Shown here piece by piece: positions 1-9,422 of a stretch of 64,000 bases of DNA (positions within the stretch are counted from its first letter, which is position 1; each line of letters starts with the position of its first letter). The stretch is taken from contig OY997592.1 in the NCBI GenBank assembly GCA_963921825.1, positions 32,854,252 through 32,918,251 of the forward strand. Direction: 5' to 3'. The DNA is from Erodium maritimum. Lineage: Eukaryota; Streptophyta; Magnoliopsida; Geraniales; Geraniaceae. The notes beneath the pieces were generated by a model. That model worked only from the letters and a program-made list of their open reading frames with translations, was not told where the DNA came from and made no database searches. The position numbers were made by a program, and so were the translations under genes.

Positions 1-2
1 AT

Positions 3-285
3 GAGTGCCCGTGGGGTTGTGAACCCATGTCTTTACTGTTGGTGGTTTGAGTGGCCGTGAGTGCCCGTGGGGTTGTTGAGCCAGTGAGTTACTGTTGGTG
101 TGTCTTGGGAGGCCGTGAGTGCCTGTGGGGCTGTTAAGTCCGTGTTTTACTATTGGTGTGTCTTGGGAGGCCGTGAGTGCCTGTGGGGCTGTTGAGTCCG
201 AGTTTTACTGTTGGTGTCTTGGTGGCCATGAGTGCCTGTGAGTGTTGAACCTGTGTTGTTACTGGTTGTTGAACTTGCTTGTGAT
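3..285 (+). repeat. LTR minisatellite, about 57-bp period
   Basis: Five imperfect units begin with gagtgccc/gagtgcct at 3, 59, 117, 175 and 230, giving a period of 55-58 bp. The inverted counterpart (ggccacccaagacac...) occurs in the other Tekay LTRs at 10310-10700, 30190-30450, 44840-45095 and 52380-52574, with different unit numbers and shorter 36-38 bp derivatives. Confidence 0.85.
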
Positions 286-440
286 TGTGATTGTGATTGT
301 GTTTGTGGTTACATGAGGTTGGGGGCCCGCTTCATGAAACGGGTGTCCACGAGCACACGCGTCTGCATGTTCAGACGGGGTAGGGGGCCCGCCCGCCAAT
401 AAAGGGGTCGTGGCCGCGCGTGTGTGGTTTGGGTTTGTGA

Positions 441-622
441 GCATTCTTTGGCTGGCTTACGAGTTAGAGTCTCGGTAAGTTGCAAGCATTCTTTGGTTGG
501 CTTACGAGTTAGAGTCTCGGTAAGTTGCAAGCATTCTCCGGCTGGCTTACGAGTTAGAGTCTCGGTAATTTGCAAGCATTCTTGGGTTGGCCTGACCGAG
601 TTAGAGTCTCGGGAGGGCGTGA
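441..622 (+). repeat. LTR minisatellite, 45-bp period
   Basis: Four units start with gcattct at 441, 486, 531 and 576, a strict 45-bp period, each containing cttacgagttagagtctcgg or a variant. This array is not obvious in the full-length Tekay LTRs, so it seems particular to this LTR copy. Confidence 0.85.
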
Positions 623-928
623 GCGTTCTTGGCATTGAGCAGTTGGGAGCTGGTTTGCGATCCTTTGTGATCTTGTTTGGTGTGCGATCCTTTGTGATCT
701 TGTTTGGTGTTGCGTGGTGGTCTTTTGAGTCCTTGGAAGAGGTCGTGATCGTTGTGTCGGGTCTACTTTACGTGTCAGGGTGATGAGTTGGTCAAGGAAG
801 GTAACTGTGGGTGTATTGTTCAGTCAGAGTACTTGGGTTGGGGACAGTGTTCCCCGGTGTTGACTTTGTTTTTGGTGTTGCCGGCTTTGTCTGCTAATTA
901 TGCCGTAGTCAGTCTGTTATCCGTGGTG

Positions 929-944
929 GTGAGCGAACGCTCAC
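929..944. promoter_or_regulatory. Conserved inverted repeat in Tekay LTR
   Basis: Seven-base arms gtgagcg and cgctcac are separated by two bases. The same motif, with compensating or tolerated changes, recurs at 9700-9715, 29534-29549, 44185-44200 and 51753-51768, always next to agctgcttttcctacaggtac or its complement. The position is constant within the LTR. Whether it binds a protein or forms an RNA hairpin is inference. Confidence 0.4.
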
Positions 945-1216
945 CCCTAGCTGCTTTTCCTACAGGTACCGGTCGCAGGTTGGACCATGTGAGCTTCTGA
1001 AGCTTGAAGAGCTAGGAGCGGGATTCTGGGTTTATTTTGAGTCTAGCGACGGATACCATACTTTTGTCCACTTGTTGGGAAGTGTTTTAAGTTGTAATTA
1101 TTATTTTGTTGAACAAATGGTGTTTTTAAAGTGGTTTAATGAAAATGGTTTCAAAACGTTTTATTATTTTAAATGTTCGCGTCCCGAGTTCGGTTTACTG
1201 AAATTGGGGCGTGACA

Positions 1217-2480
1217 GAAACACTTCCTCAACTAAGCTTTAGTCTCGTGCAAGGTTGGGATGTCGTTTTCAATGAGAACCAGAAAGGTAATCTTGCTCCC
1301 ACTAGCCTTCTATAAACGCAAGATTCATCCTCGTTCTTGATTAAGCCAAATCCAATTACACCTTCATCATAACAAAGTAACCAACTCCGAGAAGTTCGTT
1401 TCAATCCATAAATAGATTTAAACAACTTATAAATATTTCCCTTATTCTTCGGATCGTCAAAACCTTTGGGTTGAGACGTAAAACGTCCTTAGTCAAACTT
1501 CCATTAAGGAAAGCGGTTTTGATATCCACTTGCCATATCTCGTAATTATGATACGCAGTTATGTCAAGAAGAATTTGGATCGAGTTTGACCATAGCCCCT
1601 AGGGAGAAGGTTTCCTCATAGTCAATCTGTTGGATCTGCCTATAACCTTTAGCCACCAGTTGAGCTTTGTAGGTCAGAGGGTTGTTTTCCATGTCCATCT
1701 TCACCTTGAAGATCCATTTGCATCCGATGGTCCTCACACAATTGATGGGATCAACCAGTTCCCAGACTTGGTTGTGTCACATGGATTGCATTTCCTCCCT
1801 CATGGCCCCCAGCCATAACTCAGAGTCGGGCCCATCCACGACTTCCTGAAAGGTGGCTGGATCATCATGATCCACCATGACTTCATTGTCTCCTCTGGAT
1901 ACCATATCTTGGAGGTGGACGACTGGTCCTTTCAGATCACCTTGGACCTTCCGGAATTATAACAGGAATTGGTTCTTACTCTACGACCATCTCTGGCTCC
2001 CTTTCTACTGTTTTTAGACGGATCTATACCATCCTGAATTTCTTCGCGATGCACAGTCCTCCCAATGGCGTCTCTGGAAACAAAACTTCTTTTACATAAA
2101 GACCTCACCTCATGTGACGAACACCATGTTCTCACTGGGTTTGTAGAAAGTAGTATCCCCTTGTTGCTTTGGGATACTCCACGAAGGTGGATATCTCAGA
2201 TCTTAGTTCGAGCTTAGTCGAAACTAAATGTTTCACATAAGCCTCGCAACCACAAATCTTTAGGAAGGACAAAGTGGGCATCTTCCCATGCCATTTCTAA
2301 AATGGTGTCCCTACCACAACCTTCGTCAGAGCCCGATTCACTATAAATGTGGTCGTCTCTAGAGCATAACCCCAAAAAGAGATTGGGAGATCAGTCCAAC
2401 TGATCATGGATCGGACCGTATCCAATAAAGTTCAATTTCTCCGCTCGGACACAACATTCAACAGTGGTGTTCCAGGAGGA
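1217..2480 (-). pseudogene. Copia-A reverse transcriptase and integrase C-terminal remnant
   Basis: Minus-strand reading gives RT pieces in order: CKWIFKVKMDM (near 1690-1730), LVAKGYRQIQ (near 1640), KTAFLNG-like (near 1500-1530) and SIYGLKRTSRSW (near 1385-1420). Several frameshifts separate them. The Y-x-D-D box is missing in frame at 1273/1274. Upstream in the element, WTPPGTPLLN near 2440-2480 is the end of the integrase core. It is joined abruptly near 2490 to sequence that belongs before the GAG-pre-integrase domain, so the HHCC and D-D-E region is deleted. This copy has a leucine codon where Copia-B to Copia-E have a TAG. Confidence 0.85.
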
Positions 2481-2499
2481 GTCCATTCTGAAAAGATAC

Positions 2500-3197
2500 G
2501 TTCATAATATTCAACATTCATAATATTCCTACTAAAAGTAGGTATGCAATATCCATTCATTATACAATACTAAGACAAGCCCACTTGGCAAAGCAAGACT
2601 CATGGATCCTATAGCAGTTGCCACAACTCTGAGGTCCATTTTGTGCATGTGTGATTCAGTCCCGGTATCTAATACCCATGAATCTTTGTAAGTAGAGAGA
2701 TGTAGCTCTATAGAGTTAATACTGGATGAAGCCACGGTCTCACCGCCCTTCCTTAGATCATATAGGTTTCCAGATGAAGGCGTAGTCCTACTGCCCTTCT
2801 TCAGATCATCCAGGCTATTTGATGAAGGAGCAGTCCCACTGCCCTTCTTCAGATTAGCCGTGAACTTCCTGCAATCCTGGTTCCAATGACAAGGTTGTTG
2901 GCAGTAGAAGCAGACATTCTCAGGTGTCTCATCTTTCCGGCCAAGTGCGCATGGGCTCCGCCCTTGCCACTTCCGATTCCCTTATTGATCATCAGAATAT
3001 CCTTCGATCCCAAATATATTCTTCTCAATAGTTAATGACACTTCATGTAAATCTGATATGGTCTTAGAGACATCCTTGTCAAGGACATACTCTTTGCGTT
3101 CAGACTTGAGGACTATCCTCAAAATTCTGTACCAGTCCAAATAGTTTGTCCCATTTAGCTTGACCCTGTCAAGAATGGTTTTTAATGACAAATTATC
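2500..3197 (-). pseudogene. Copia-A gag and protease remnant
   Basis: The minus strand from 3191 encodes SLKTILDRVKLNGTNYLDWY, the copia gag N-terminal segment, then KTISDLHEVSLTIEKN. These are fused by the same deletion of about 150 nt (relative to Copia-B) seen in Copia-D and Copia-E. A zinc knuckle CFYCQQPCHWNQDC lies near 2870-2915, and the protease start DSWVLDTGTESH near 2650-2690 keeps the DTG aspartate. The Tekay LTR at 3198 separates the gag start codon from this segment. Confidence 0.85.
3193..3197. repeat. Target-site duplication, left copy (ttatc)
   Basis: It precedes the LTR at 3198; the right copy is ctatc at 6821-6825. The uninterrupted homologous site in Copia-E (near 63655-63666, gacaaactattaatg) confirms that only the LTR plus one target copy was added. 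Confidence 0.8.
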
Positions 3198-4644
3198 TAT
3201 AAGGACCGCTCCTGGTCAACACCGGTCAATCGGCGGAAAAACGGAAAATTTTAAAATTTTGGGACAAACACCTAAATAAACCTAAAATTGACCCCGAGGG
3301 TCATATCGGACTTAAGTTGACCCCGATATCGACCAAAGTGAGTTATGGGTGACTCAGGGTAACTTTTTGACCAATTCGGGAAAAGTTGACTTTTTGCCGA
3401 AAAAGTCAACTGAGCGACGTTTTGGTCCGTTCGAGGCCCGATTTGGCTCCAAAAATCTTATCCATCGTTACAGCGGTCTTACTTGGGCCGTTTCCTTGTA
3501 GCACGCGAAATTTCATAAATTCTTGGAACATGGACCCGCATTGGGCCCGAGACGGTCGAATTTCGCGAATCTGACTGAAAAATGTCTACAAAGATATTTT
3601 TCTAACTAGTGGGACCCACATGACACTTGTCATGAAAGTGGTGGAAGGGAGTTGAAAAGACAAAGTTTCCCTTAGTTTTAAAAACAAAAGGTGAAGGATG
3701 AGGGGGGCTTTTTGGTCTTTTTGGTGTGTGTTGGGTTTGAAAACAAAGTTAAAAGAGAAGAGATGAGAGATGTTCGGCCATAAGAGAGAAAAGGGAGAGA
3801 AGGAGAGAGAAAGTAGAGAGAAGGTGGAGAAGAAGAAGAAAGTTTAGGTTTTTGCTGTTTATCGACGATCCGACCGACGAATCGTCTCATTTCTCGCATA
3901 ATCGTCATCCTCTCATCGTTGCCTATGGTAAGAACCCGAAAACTTCTCATTTCGACGTGTTTGAATTCTAGAGTTTTGGTTAGAATTGGTTTAAAGATGA
4001 ATGGTTGAGGTTTGGGGTTCGTTAGGAACGTTTTGGGGCGAAAATGAGCGTTTTCCGGTGTGGCCGTGTGGGGCCCACTTGGCCGGGTCTCGAGTTTTTC
4101 GTGTTCGGGTGGTCTTGGATGATCCCTGAGTCGATAATTCACACCCGAAACGAATTATGGATTTAATTTGTGAGAATTCGGAAATTTGGGTTAGAAACTT
4201 TAAACGCGGAATTAAATTGCTCGGGTATCAGAAATTGATTCCGTCGATTGCGTTGGAACACGTGAATTATATTAGGGTTGTAGAAACGAAAATGGGAATT
4301 TTCGGAGCCCCAGAGGTCGTTTTCCGATCCCGGGCAGATTCGCCGAGCCGGGCGAATCGGGCCTTTCCGGGCCCATTGTTGACAATGTCGAGTAATTGGG
4401 AAGCTTGGGAGCGATCGGCATTGTCGGGGTGACATTTGGGCGTTAAGTTCATTAAATTCGGTTTTGCCTGCATATTTAAAAAGTGTGTTATTTTGATCAT
4501 GTTAGATCGTTCCACCGACCGTGGAAAGAGGAGGCTAAGCGGGTGATCGTGAGCATTGTCAAAGCTTGAGCGTGGACATTTGGAACGCTTTACAAGGTAG
4601 GGAAAAGTAGCTGGATATCGGCCTTGACTAGGGAAAGTTATTAG

Positions 4645-4975
4645 TAGAAATGCATGTGACACTTGGTGGTGTCGTAGGATAAGTGAACTTATCGAACAAT
4701 AGAAATGCATGTGACACTTGGTGGTGTCGTAGGATAAGTGAACTTATCGAACAATAGAAATTTATGTAACACTTGGTGGTGTCGTAGGATAAGTGTATTT
4801 ATCGAACAATAGAAATGCATGTGGCACTTGGTGGTGTCGTAGGTTAAGGAAACTTATCGTACGATAGCAGTGCATGTGGGCGCCTGGTTGTGTCCTTAGG
4901 TTGTGGAACCTTGTCGTGCTGTAGAATCACATGTGGGCACCTAGTTGTGCCCGTAGGTTAAGTGAACTGATTGTG
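4645..4975 (+). repeat. LTR minisatellite, 55-bp period
   Basis: Units begin tagaaatgcatgtg or variants at 4645, 4700, 4755, 4810, 4865 and 4922. The first two are almost identical and later ones diverge. The inverted LTRs contain three degenerate units (near 10755-10910, 30505-30650 and 45155-45300), so the array expanded in this copy. Confidence 0.88.
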
Positions 4976-5130
4976 TTTGTGTGTGGCCATGTGTGCCTGT
5001 GGGGTATTGAACCTGTATTGTTGTTGACTGACTTGCTAAGTGGTAGTTAGTCGTTATGTTATATTTTGCTATTTGCGGAGTATTGTGTGATATTTGGTTG
5101 TGATTGTAATTGTTCTGGTGATGCATGATT

Positions 5131-5615
5131 GAGTTATGCCCGAGAGGTGTGTCGTACCTTCCGATGCGCGACCGGTAAAGTGCCGAGGGCTGTGTTCCCC
5201 GTGAGGTGTGTCGTACCTTCCGGCGCGCGATTGGTAAAGTGCTCAGGCTTGAGTTGTGCCGAGAGGTGTGTCGTACCTTCCGATGCGCGAACGGTAAAGT
5301 GTCGAGGGCTGTATTCCCCGTGAGGTGTGTCGTACCTACCGGCGCGCGATTGGTAAAGTGCTGAGGCTTGAGTTGTGCCATGAGGTGTGTCGTATCTTCC
5401 GATGCGCGACCGGTAAAGTGCCGAGGGCTGTGTTCCCCGTGAGATGTGCCGTACCTTCCGGTGCGCGATTGATAAAGTGATGAGGCTTGAGTTGTGCCCG
5501 AGAGGTGTGTCATACCTTCCGATGCGCGACCGGTAAAGTGTCGAGGGCCGTGTTCCCCGTGAGGTGTGTCGTACCTTCCGGCACGCGATCGGTAAAGTGC
5601 TGAGGCTTGAGGTTC
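5131..5615 (+). repeat. LTR minisatellite, 120-bp period made of two 60-bp halves
   Basis: Four units start gagttgtgcc or gagttatgcc at 5131, 5251, 5370 and 5489. Each contains two half-units with ggtgtgtcgtaccttccg and ggtaaagtg, so the higher-order unit is a dimer. The full-length Tekay LTRs hold only a trace of this sequence (near 29870 and 44520). Confidence 0.88.
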
Positions 5616-5857
5616 CGCGATGAAGGAGAGGGCCTCCTTCCGACTAGCAATCGGAAAAGTGTTGCTATGTGTCGCGATGAAATCGACCGCCTGGCCCGAC
5701 TGTGTGTCGGGGAAAGTGCGTGGGGCAGTGCTAGGCCGAGCCGGATTGCTACCGGAAACTGAGCAGAAGGTGTGCTGATCCTTTGTGATCTTGGGTGTTT
5801 GTGTGGTTGGTTGGTATTGTGTGACATTGCTTGTGATCTTTGTGTGTGAGTGGTTTG

Positions 5858-6085
5858 TTTTGAGGTTTCCCCTACGTGATCGGGTAATTGGGGTGTTGAT
5901 ATGGTGAGCAGGAGTGTTTTGCTTAGTTGAGAACATGATCCCCGTTTTGATGTCTCCCCTACGTGATGGGGTAATTGGGGTGGTGATATGGTGAGCAATA
6001 CTGTTTGCTTAGTCGATAATATTATCCCCATTCGAGGTTTCCCTTACGTGAGCGAGTATTTGAGGTATTGATATCGGGAGCAGTT
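5858..6085 (+). repeat. LTR tandem repeat, about 88-bp period
   Basis: Three units start at about 5858, 5946 and 6033 with gaggtttcccctacgtgat or close variants. A related, further expanded array is found inverted at about 42770-42960 inside the Tekay element, outside its LTRs. Confidence 0.75.
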
Positions 6086-6820
6086 GTGACGGTTTGGTAT
6101 CAGGTTTTGAGGTAGTTGTTTGCCCTGTTTAGATTGGTATGCCATAATCGAACGGGTATCCGTGGAGGTGAGCGGAACGCTCATCCCCTTTACTACTTTT
6201 CCCGCATACCTCTGAGGTAGGGACGAGTAGCGAATATTGGTTTTGTTGCGGAAAGTTACAAGTAAATGCACATAGGATCGTGTGAGGGTTGTGCTTTACC
6301 TTGTCGGTGTGACTAATGGAATGGTTGTTCGGTCTCTGATTTGAAGTCTCCATTACGTGCACGGGTCTTAGATGGTTGGGGGAAAATTGATAGTGATTTG
6401 TGTGACAGTCGGGTTTAACATGTGATTTGGGGTAGTAGTCCCCTGTGTTATTGTTTGTTGTCGGTGTTCCCGACATTTCTGCTGGTATGCCGTAGTCAGT
6501 ATGGTGTCTATGGTGATGAGGGAAACGCTCACCCTTTGCTGCTTTTCCTACAGGTACCGTTCGCGAGGCGGACTAGGAGGATCTCTCGAGGCTTGAAGAG
6601 CTGGGAGCGAGAGTCCGGGCTGTCGGGGTTGTCTAGCTACGTACACTCATGTTTTAGTGTTCTTTCGTTTTTTTTAAATTAAAACTCGGTTGTAAAAAAT
6701 ATTGTTTTGATTAATAAAAGTGGTGCTTTTAAAGCGGTTTATTAAACTATTTGAGACTTTGTTCTACTTGTTTCACCGTTCGCGTTCCGGGTTCGGTTAT
6801 ACTGAATTCGGGGCGTGACA

Positions 6821-8371
6821 CTATCAATGTTCGCTGAATTTGCCATTTGATCTACAACATATAAAGTTCAATCAGTAAACTGAATAAATTTTATGAAGAT
6901 CAAGCTTTAACACCAACAATCGATTCTATACCTTTAGAATCTAAAATCAAGATCCTTGTTTCGCTCGATCAATCTGAACGAAGGCTCACCACTCAATCGA
7001 GCTATGTAGGTAGGACCCCATCCAATCACATCCAATGTGACTCTTGGCTAGGGTATGTACTTAAGTACACGGCTTACCCTATCTGATACCCTAGCTCAAC
7101 CCTAGCTGAGAGTGGTAGTCGGGTCCACCAATTTTCAACTATGACCCGCCACTATGTAGGTGCTCCACTAAGGCGCACGACACCCACATATGTCGTCCAA
7201 ACCTACTACCCCGCTTTCCCATGGATGCTCCGCTAAGGCGCACGACACCCATAGGACGGGGAGGTAGTAAGGTGTTGAGAATTGGGAGGTATCGTACATG
7301 ACCCGTTTTTACTTGTCCGGTTGTGTTTAAAACTTATGGCACATCCTAGATGCGATGAGCACATCAACTACATTCCAAATGTAATGATGCCTCCAATTAC
7401 ATCCAATGTAATTCTTACTTCGAACCTGTCAACTACATCCAATGTAATGACGGTTTTAAGGGCTAACAAGCAAGGATTAAAATTCAAATTTTATCTTTGC
7501 ATGTGAGGTGATATGCTCAGTAAATAAAGTTAAATCATGCTATTATAAAACACATAGAATTAATCATGCATAAACTAAACCAAGCATAAAGCGATAAATG
7601 TGCACATAATAACCCACTAAACTAACTCCCACTAGCTTCTTGAGCTCCATCGACTCCAAGGCGATGCCAACACCCGAAAAGCCACCAAATGACCATTTCG
7701 CCCTTTCTTCATCTTGAGCAAAAAATTACAATTTAATACACGACTCGTAGGTCGAGAATAAATAATTATTACAAAAAAGTGGTTCGACGACTACACCTTG
7801 AAAGAATAATTACACGCTAACTCTAACGGCTCGCAGGCCGTGAAAAGCGATAAGTAATTAAAACGAGCTCGGGGCTATAATGTGCATCATGCCAACATCA
7901 CATCACACATCGTGTTATCAAACAATCATGTTATCAAACATCATGTGATTTTCCGGTTTTATTTAATAGCCAAGTTTCGAAAATTTTTGATGCTCGGTTT
8001 ATCGAAACCGTTCAAAAATGAAACTTTTGAACATTTGATCTTCGAGTTCATCATGACGGTTCTAAACTCGTCAGAACTAACAAAACGGTTTAGCCTTGGC
8101 ATATCAACCATCCAATGGTCATACTTGGCCTAGCTCTGTCCAACGGAGCCCCGTTCGGTCCAGATTTCGGCTCACCGAGAGTCCCGCTCCCGAGACCCGA
8201 AAAAACAATTTTTTTTCAAAATTTCTAGATTTGAAATAAATTTCAAAAATTCATTTTACATGCATTAACTCCATAAACAAGAATTTAAAACAAGTTATCA
8301 AACAATTTGGCAAATTAACATGTCAAAACCGAAACTTTAAACACCGTCTTGTGAATCCCGAAGGTAGCCAG
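6821..8371 (-). other. Copia-A untranslated leader
   Basis: This is the copia sequence between primer site and gag start; on the minus strand gag ATG lies just left of about 6850. It aligns throughout with the leaders of Copia-C (27859-29257) and Copia-D (32934-34459). No frame is conserved between copies, so it is not coding. In retroelements such leaders hold packaging and dimerisation signals; that role here is inference. Confidence 0.8.
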
Positions 8372-8383
8372 GCTCTGATACCA
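8372..8383 (-). other. Copia-A primer-binding site
   Basis: The minus strand reads tggtatcagagc, complementary to the 3' end of plant initiator methionine tRNA, one base from the LTR end at 8385. This fixes the orientation of the element. Confidence 0.92.
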
Positions 8384-8384
8384 C

Positions 8385-9422
8385 TGTTGGGTCTCGAGGT
8401 AGGGTTGGAGATGAACCAACTCGCAGCGGAAAATCAATGAAAACCATGAGACGATTAAAAACATGAAACAACTAACAAAGAATGAATTCACAAGAGAAAA
8501 ATTCAGCATTATTTCTTACCAAAACAAGAACACCGGTTAACGAATGATTGGCTTGAGTCTCCAAGACGCCTACGTATCCACATGGGAATCAAAGCCACGT
8601 AGTTCTTCTCTTTGAGGACTCAAGAACACAAAAATGGAGGTGGGAACTAGCCAAACCCGAAATTGCCATGGAGAGGAGGGAGAAGTTGTGTTTCCTATTC
8701 TTGTCTTGTGTTTGTTATGTTGAAAAAAGATGACTTATACATAACAAACCCCATACTTGTCCAACTAAAGTCATGAGATAAGCATGGTGCCAAGTAAGGT
8801 GTAAATAGGACAAAGTATGGAAACACAAGATAGGGTTAGGTGGTGAATCACCAACACCTTAATCCTTGTCTTGCTTACTTAGTACTAATTAATCAAGACT
8901 TGATTAATTAGTTCCATGGGCTTTGGTTGCATGGCCCTTTCATGGGCCTCTTGGAACATGGCTCGTGGCCATTTCCAACGAGGTCCCGTGATTCGCTCAT
9001 CGCCTCCAAGCTTTCCATACCGGAAATGTCCAAGATTATCCGACGCGATCAATCCCAAGACTCCGAGACTTGTCTTGATCCGTAAAGTCCTATTCACATA
9101 TGGGCAGATGACCCAAAAACCAGTTTTGGTCATGTCCCGAGACAACTCTCTTTTGGCCATTCTCCATAAATGTGTCAATGAGTTTCACCCTCCGGTGTGA
9201 CCCTTAGGTTTATGCATGTCAATAGATCAACGAAAAAACCCATTTTACTTGATCCTATTTAAGTGGCAACTAACGAGACTTTAGTATTTCCGGACACTGT
9301 ATAACGAGGCTTCTAGTGAAGTTTAGTTGACTAGGGACCCATTGAGTGTGATCTATCTTGATCTATGGTTCTATTCGCATTGTGGGCATGGATCAGAGCA
9401 CACCTCGATATATTACTCTAAC
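8385..9422 (-). mobile_element. Copia-A 5' LTR, primer-site side
   Basis: It starts (plus) with tgttgggtctcgaggtaggg, as do the other family LTRs. It continues at 12348-12440 beyond an inserted Tekay LTR. Joined length is about 1130 bp against 1688 in Copia-D; about 560 bp is missing near 9305, where sequence jumps from the ...ataacga region to cttctagtgaag. The 27-bp palindrome lies at 8885-8911. Confidence 0.9.

Larger units (their letters stand above)
1..1216 (+). mobile_element. Tekay-type Ty3/gypsy LTR, 3' part, cut by window start
   Basis: The right end reads ...ggggcgtgaca, the same terminus as the LTR ending at 6820 and, inverted, those starting at 9423, 29258, 43911 and 51477. The segment lies inside Copia-A: sequence from 1217 on resumes copia reverse transcriptase. 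The left end is outside the window, so I cannot tell a solo LTR from the end of a full element. It carries two minisatellites and the conserved gtgagcg/cgctcac inverted repeat. No coding content is seen; open frames here are repeat artefacts. Confidence 0.85.
3198..6820 (+). mobile_element. Solo Tekay-type LTR, long variant (3623 bp)
   Basis: It starts tataaggaccgctcc (the family terminus is tgtaagaaccgctcc, so two changes) and ends ggggcgtgaca. It is flanked by a 5-bp duplication with one mismatch inside Copia-A gag, and no internal element sequence is present, so it is a solo LTR. It is about 770 bp longer than the LTRs of the full-length Tekay. The extra length comes from three arrays (4645-4975, 5131-5615, 5858-6085) and the segment to about 6430. 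A polypurine-rich stretch near 3770-3840 corresponds to the pyrimidine tract of inverted copies. Long open frames opposite the arrays are repeat artefacts. Confidence 0.93.

Noticed and set aside
1217-1221. gaaac after the LTR at 1216 as a target duplication shared with gaaac at 39676
   Set aside because: The two loci are unrelated insertions; the matching five bases are coincidence and the left partner of each is not available.
1630-1818. Plus-strand frames opposite copia RT (MDLPITFSHQLSFVGQRV type, also 25501-25782, 36531-36719, 55815-56015, 61416-61604)
   Set aside because: They are the antisense of the conserved CKWIFKVKMDM region and recur only because RT recurs.
4645-5615. CRISPR-like spaced repeats
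   Set aside because: The units are contiguous tandem repeats without unique spacers, in eukaryotic DNA with no cas genes.
4941-5936. The longest uninterrupted minus-strand frame (331 codons) in the window
   Set aside because: It runs opposite the 120-bp minisatellite of the solo LTR; the peptide is a repeat translation and is not conserved in other LTR copies.
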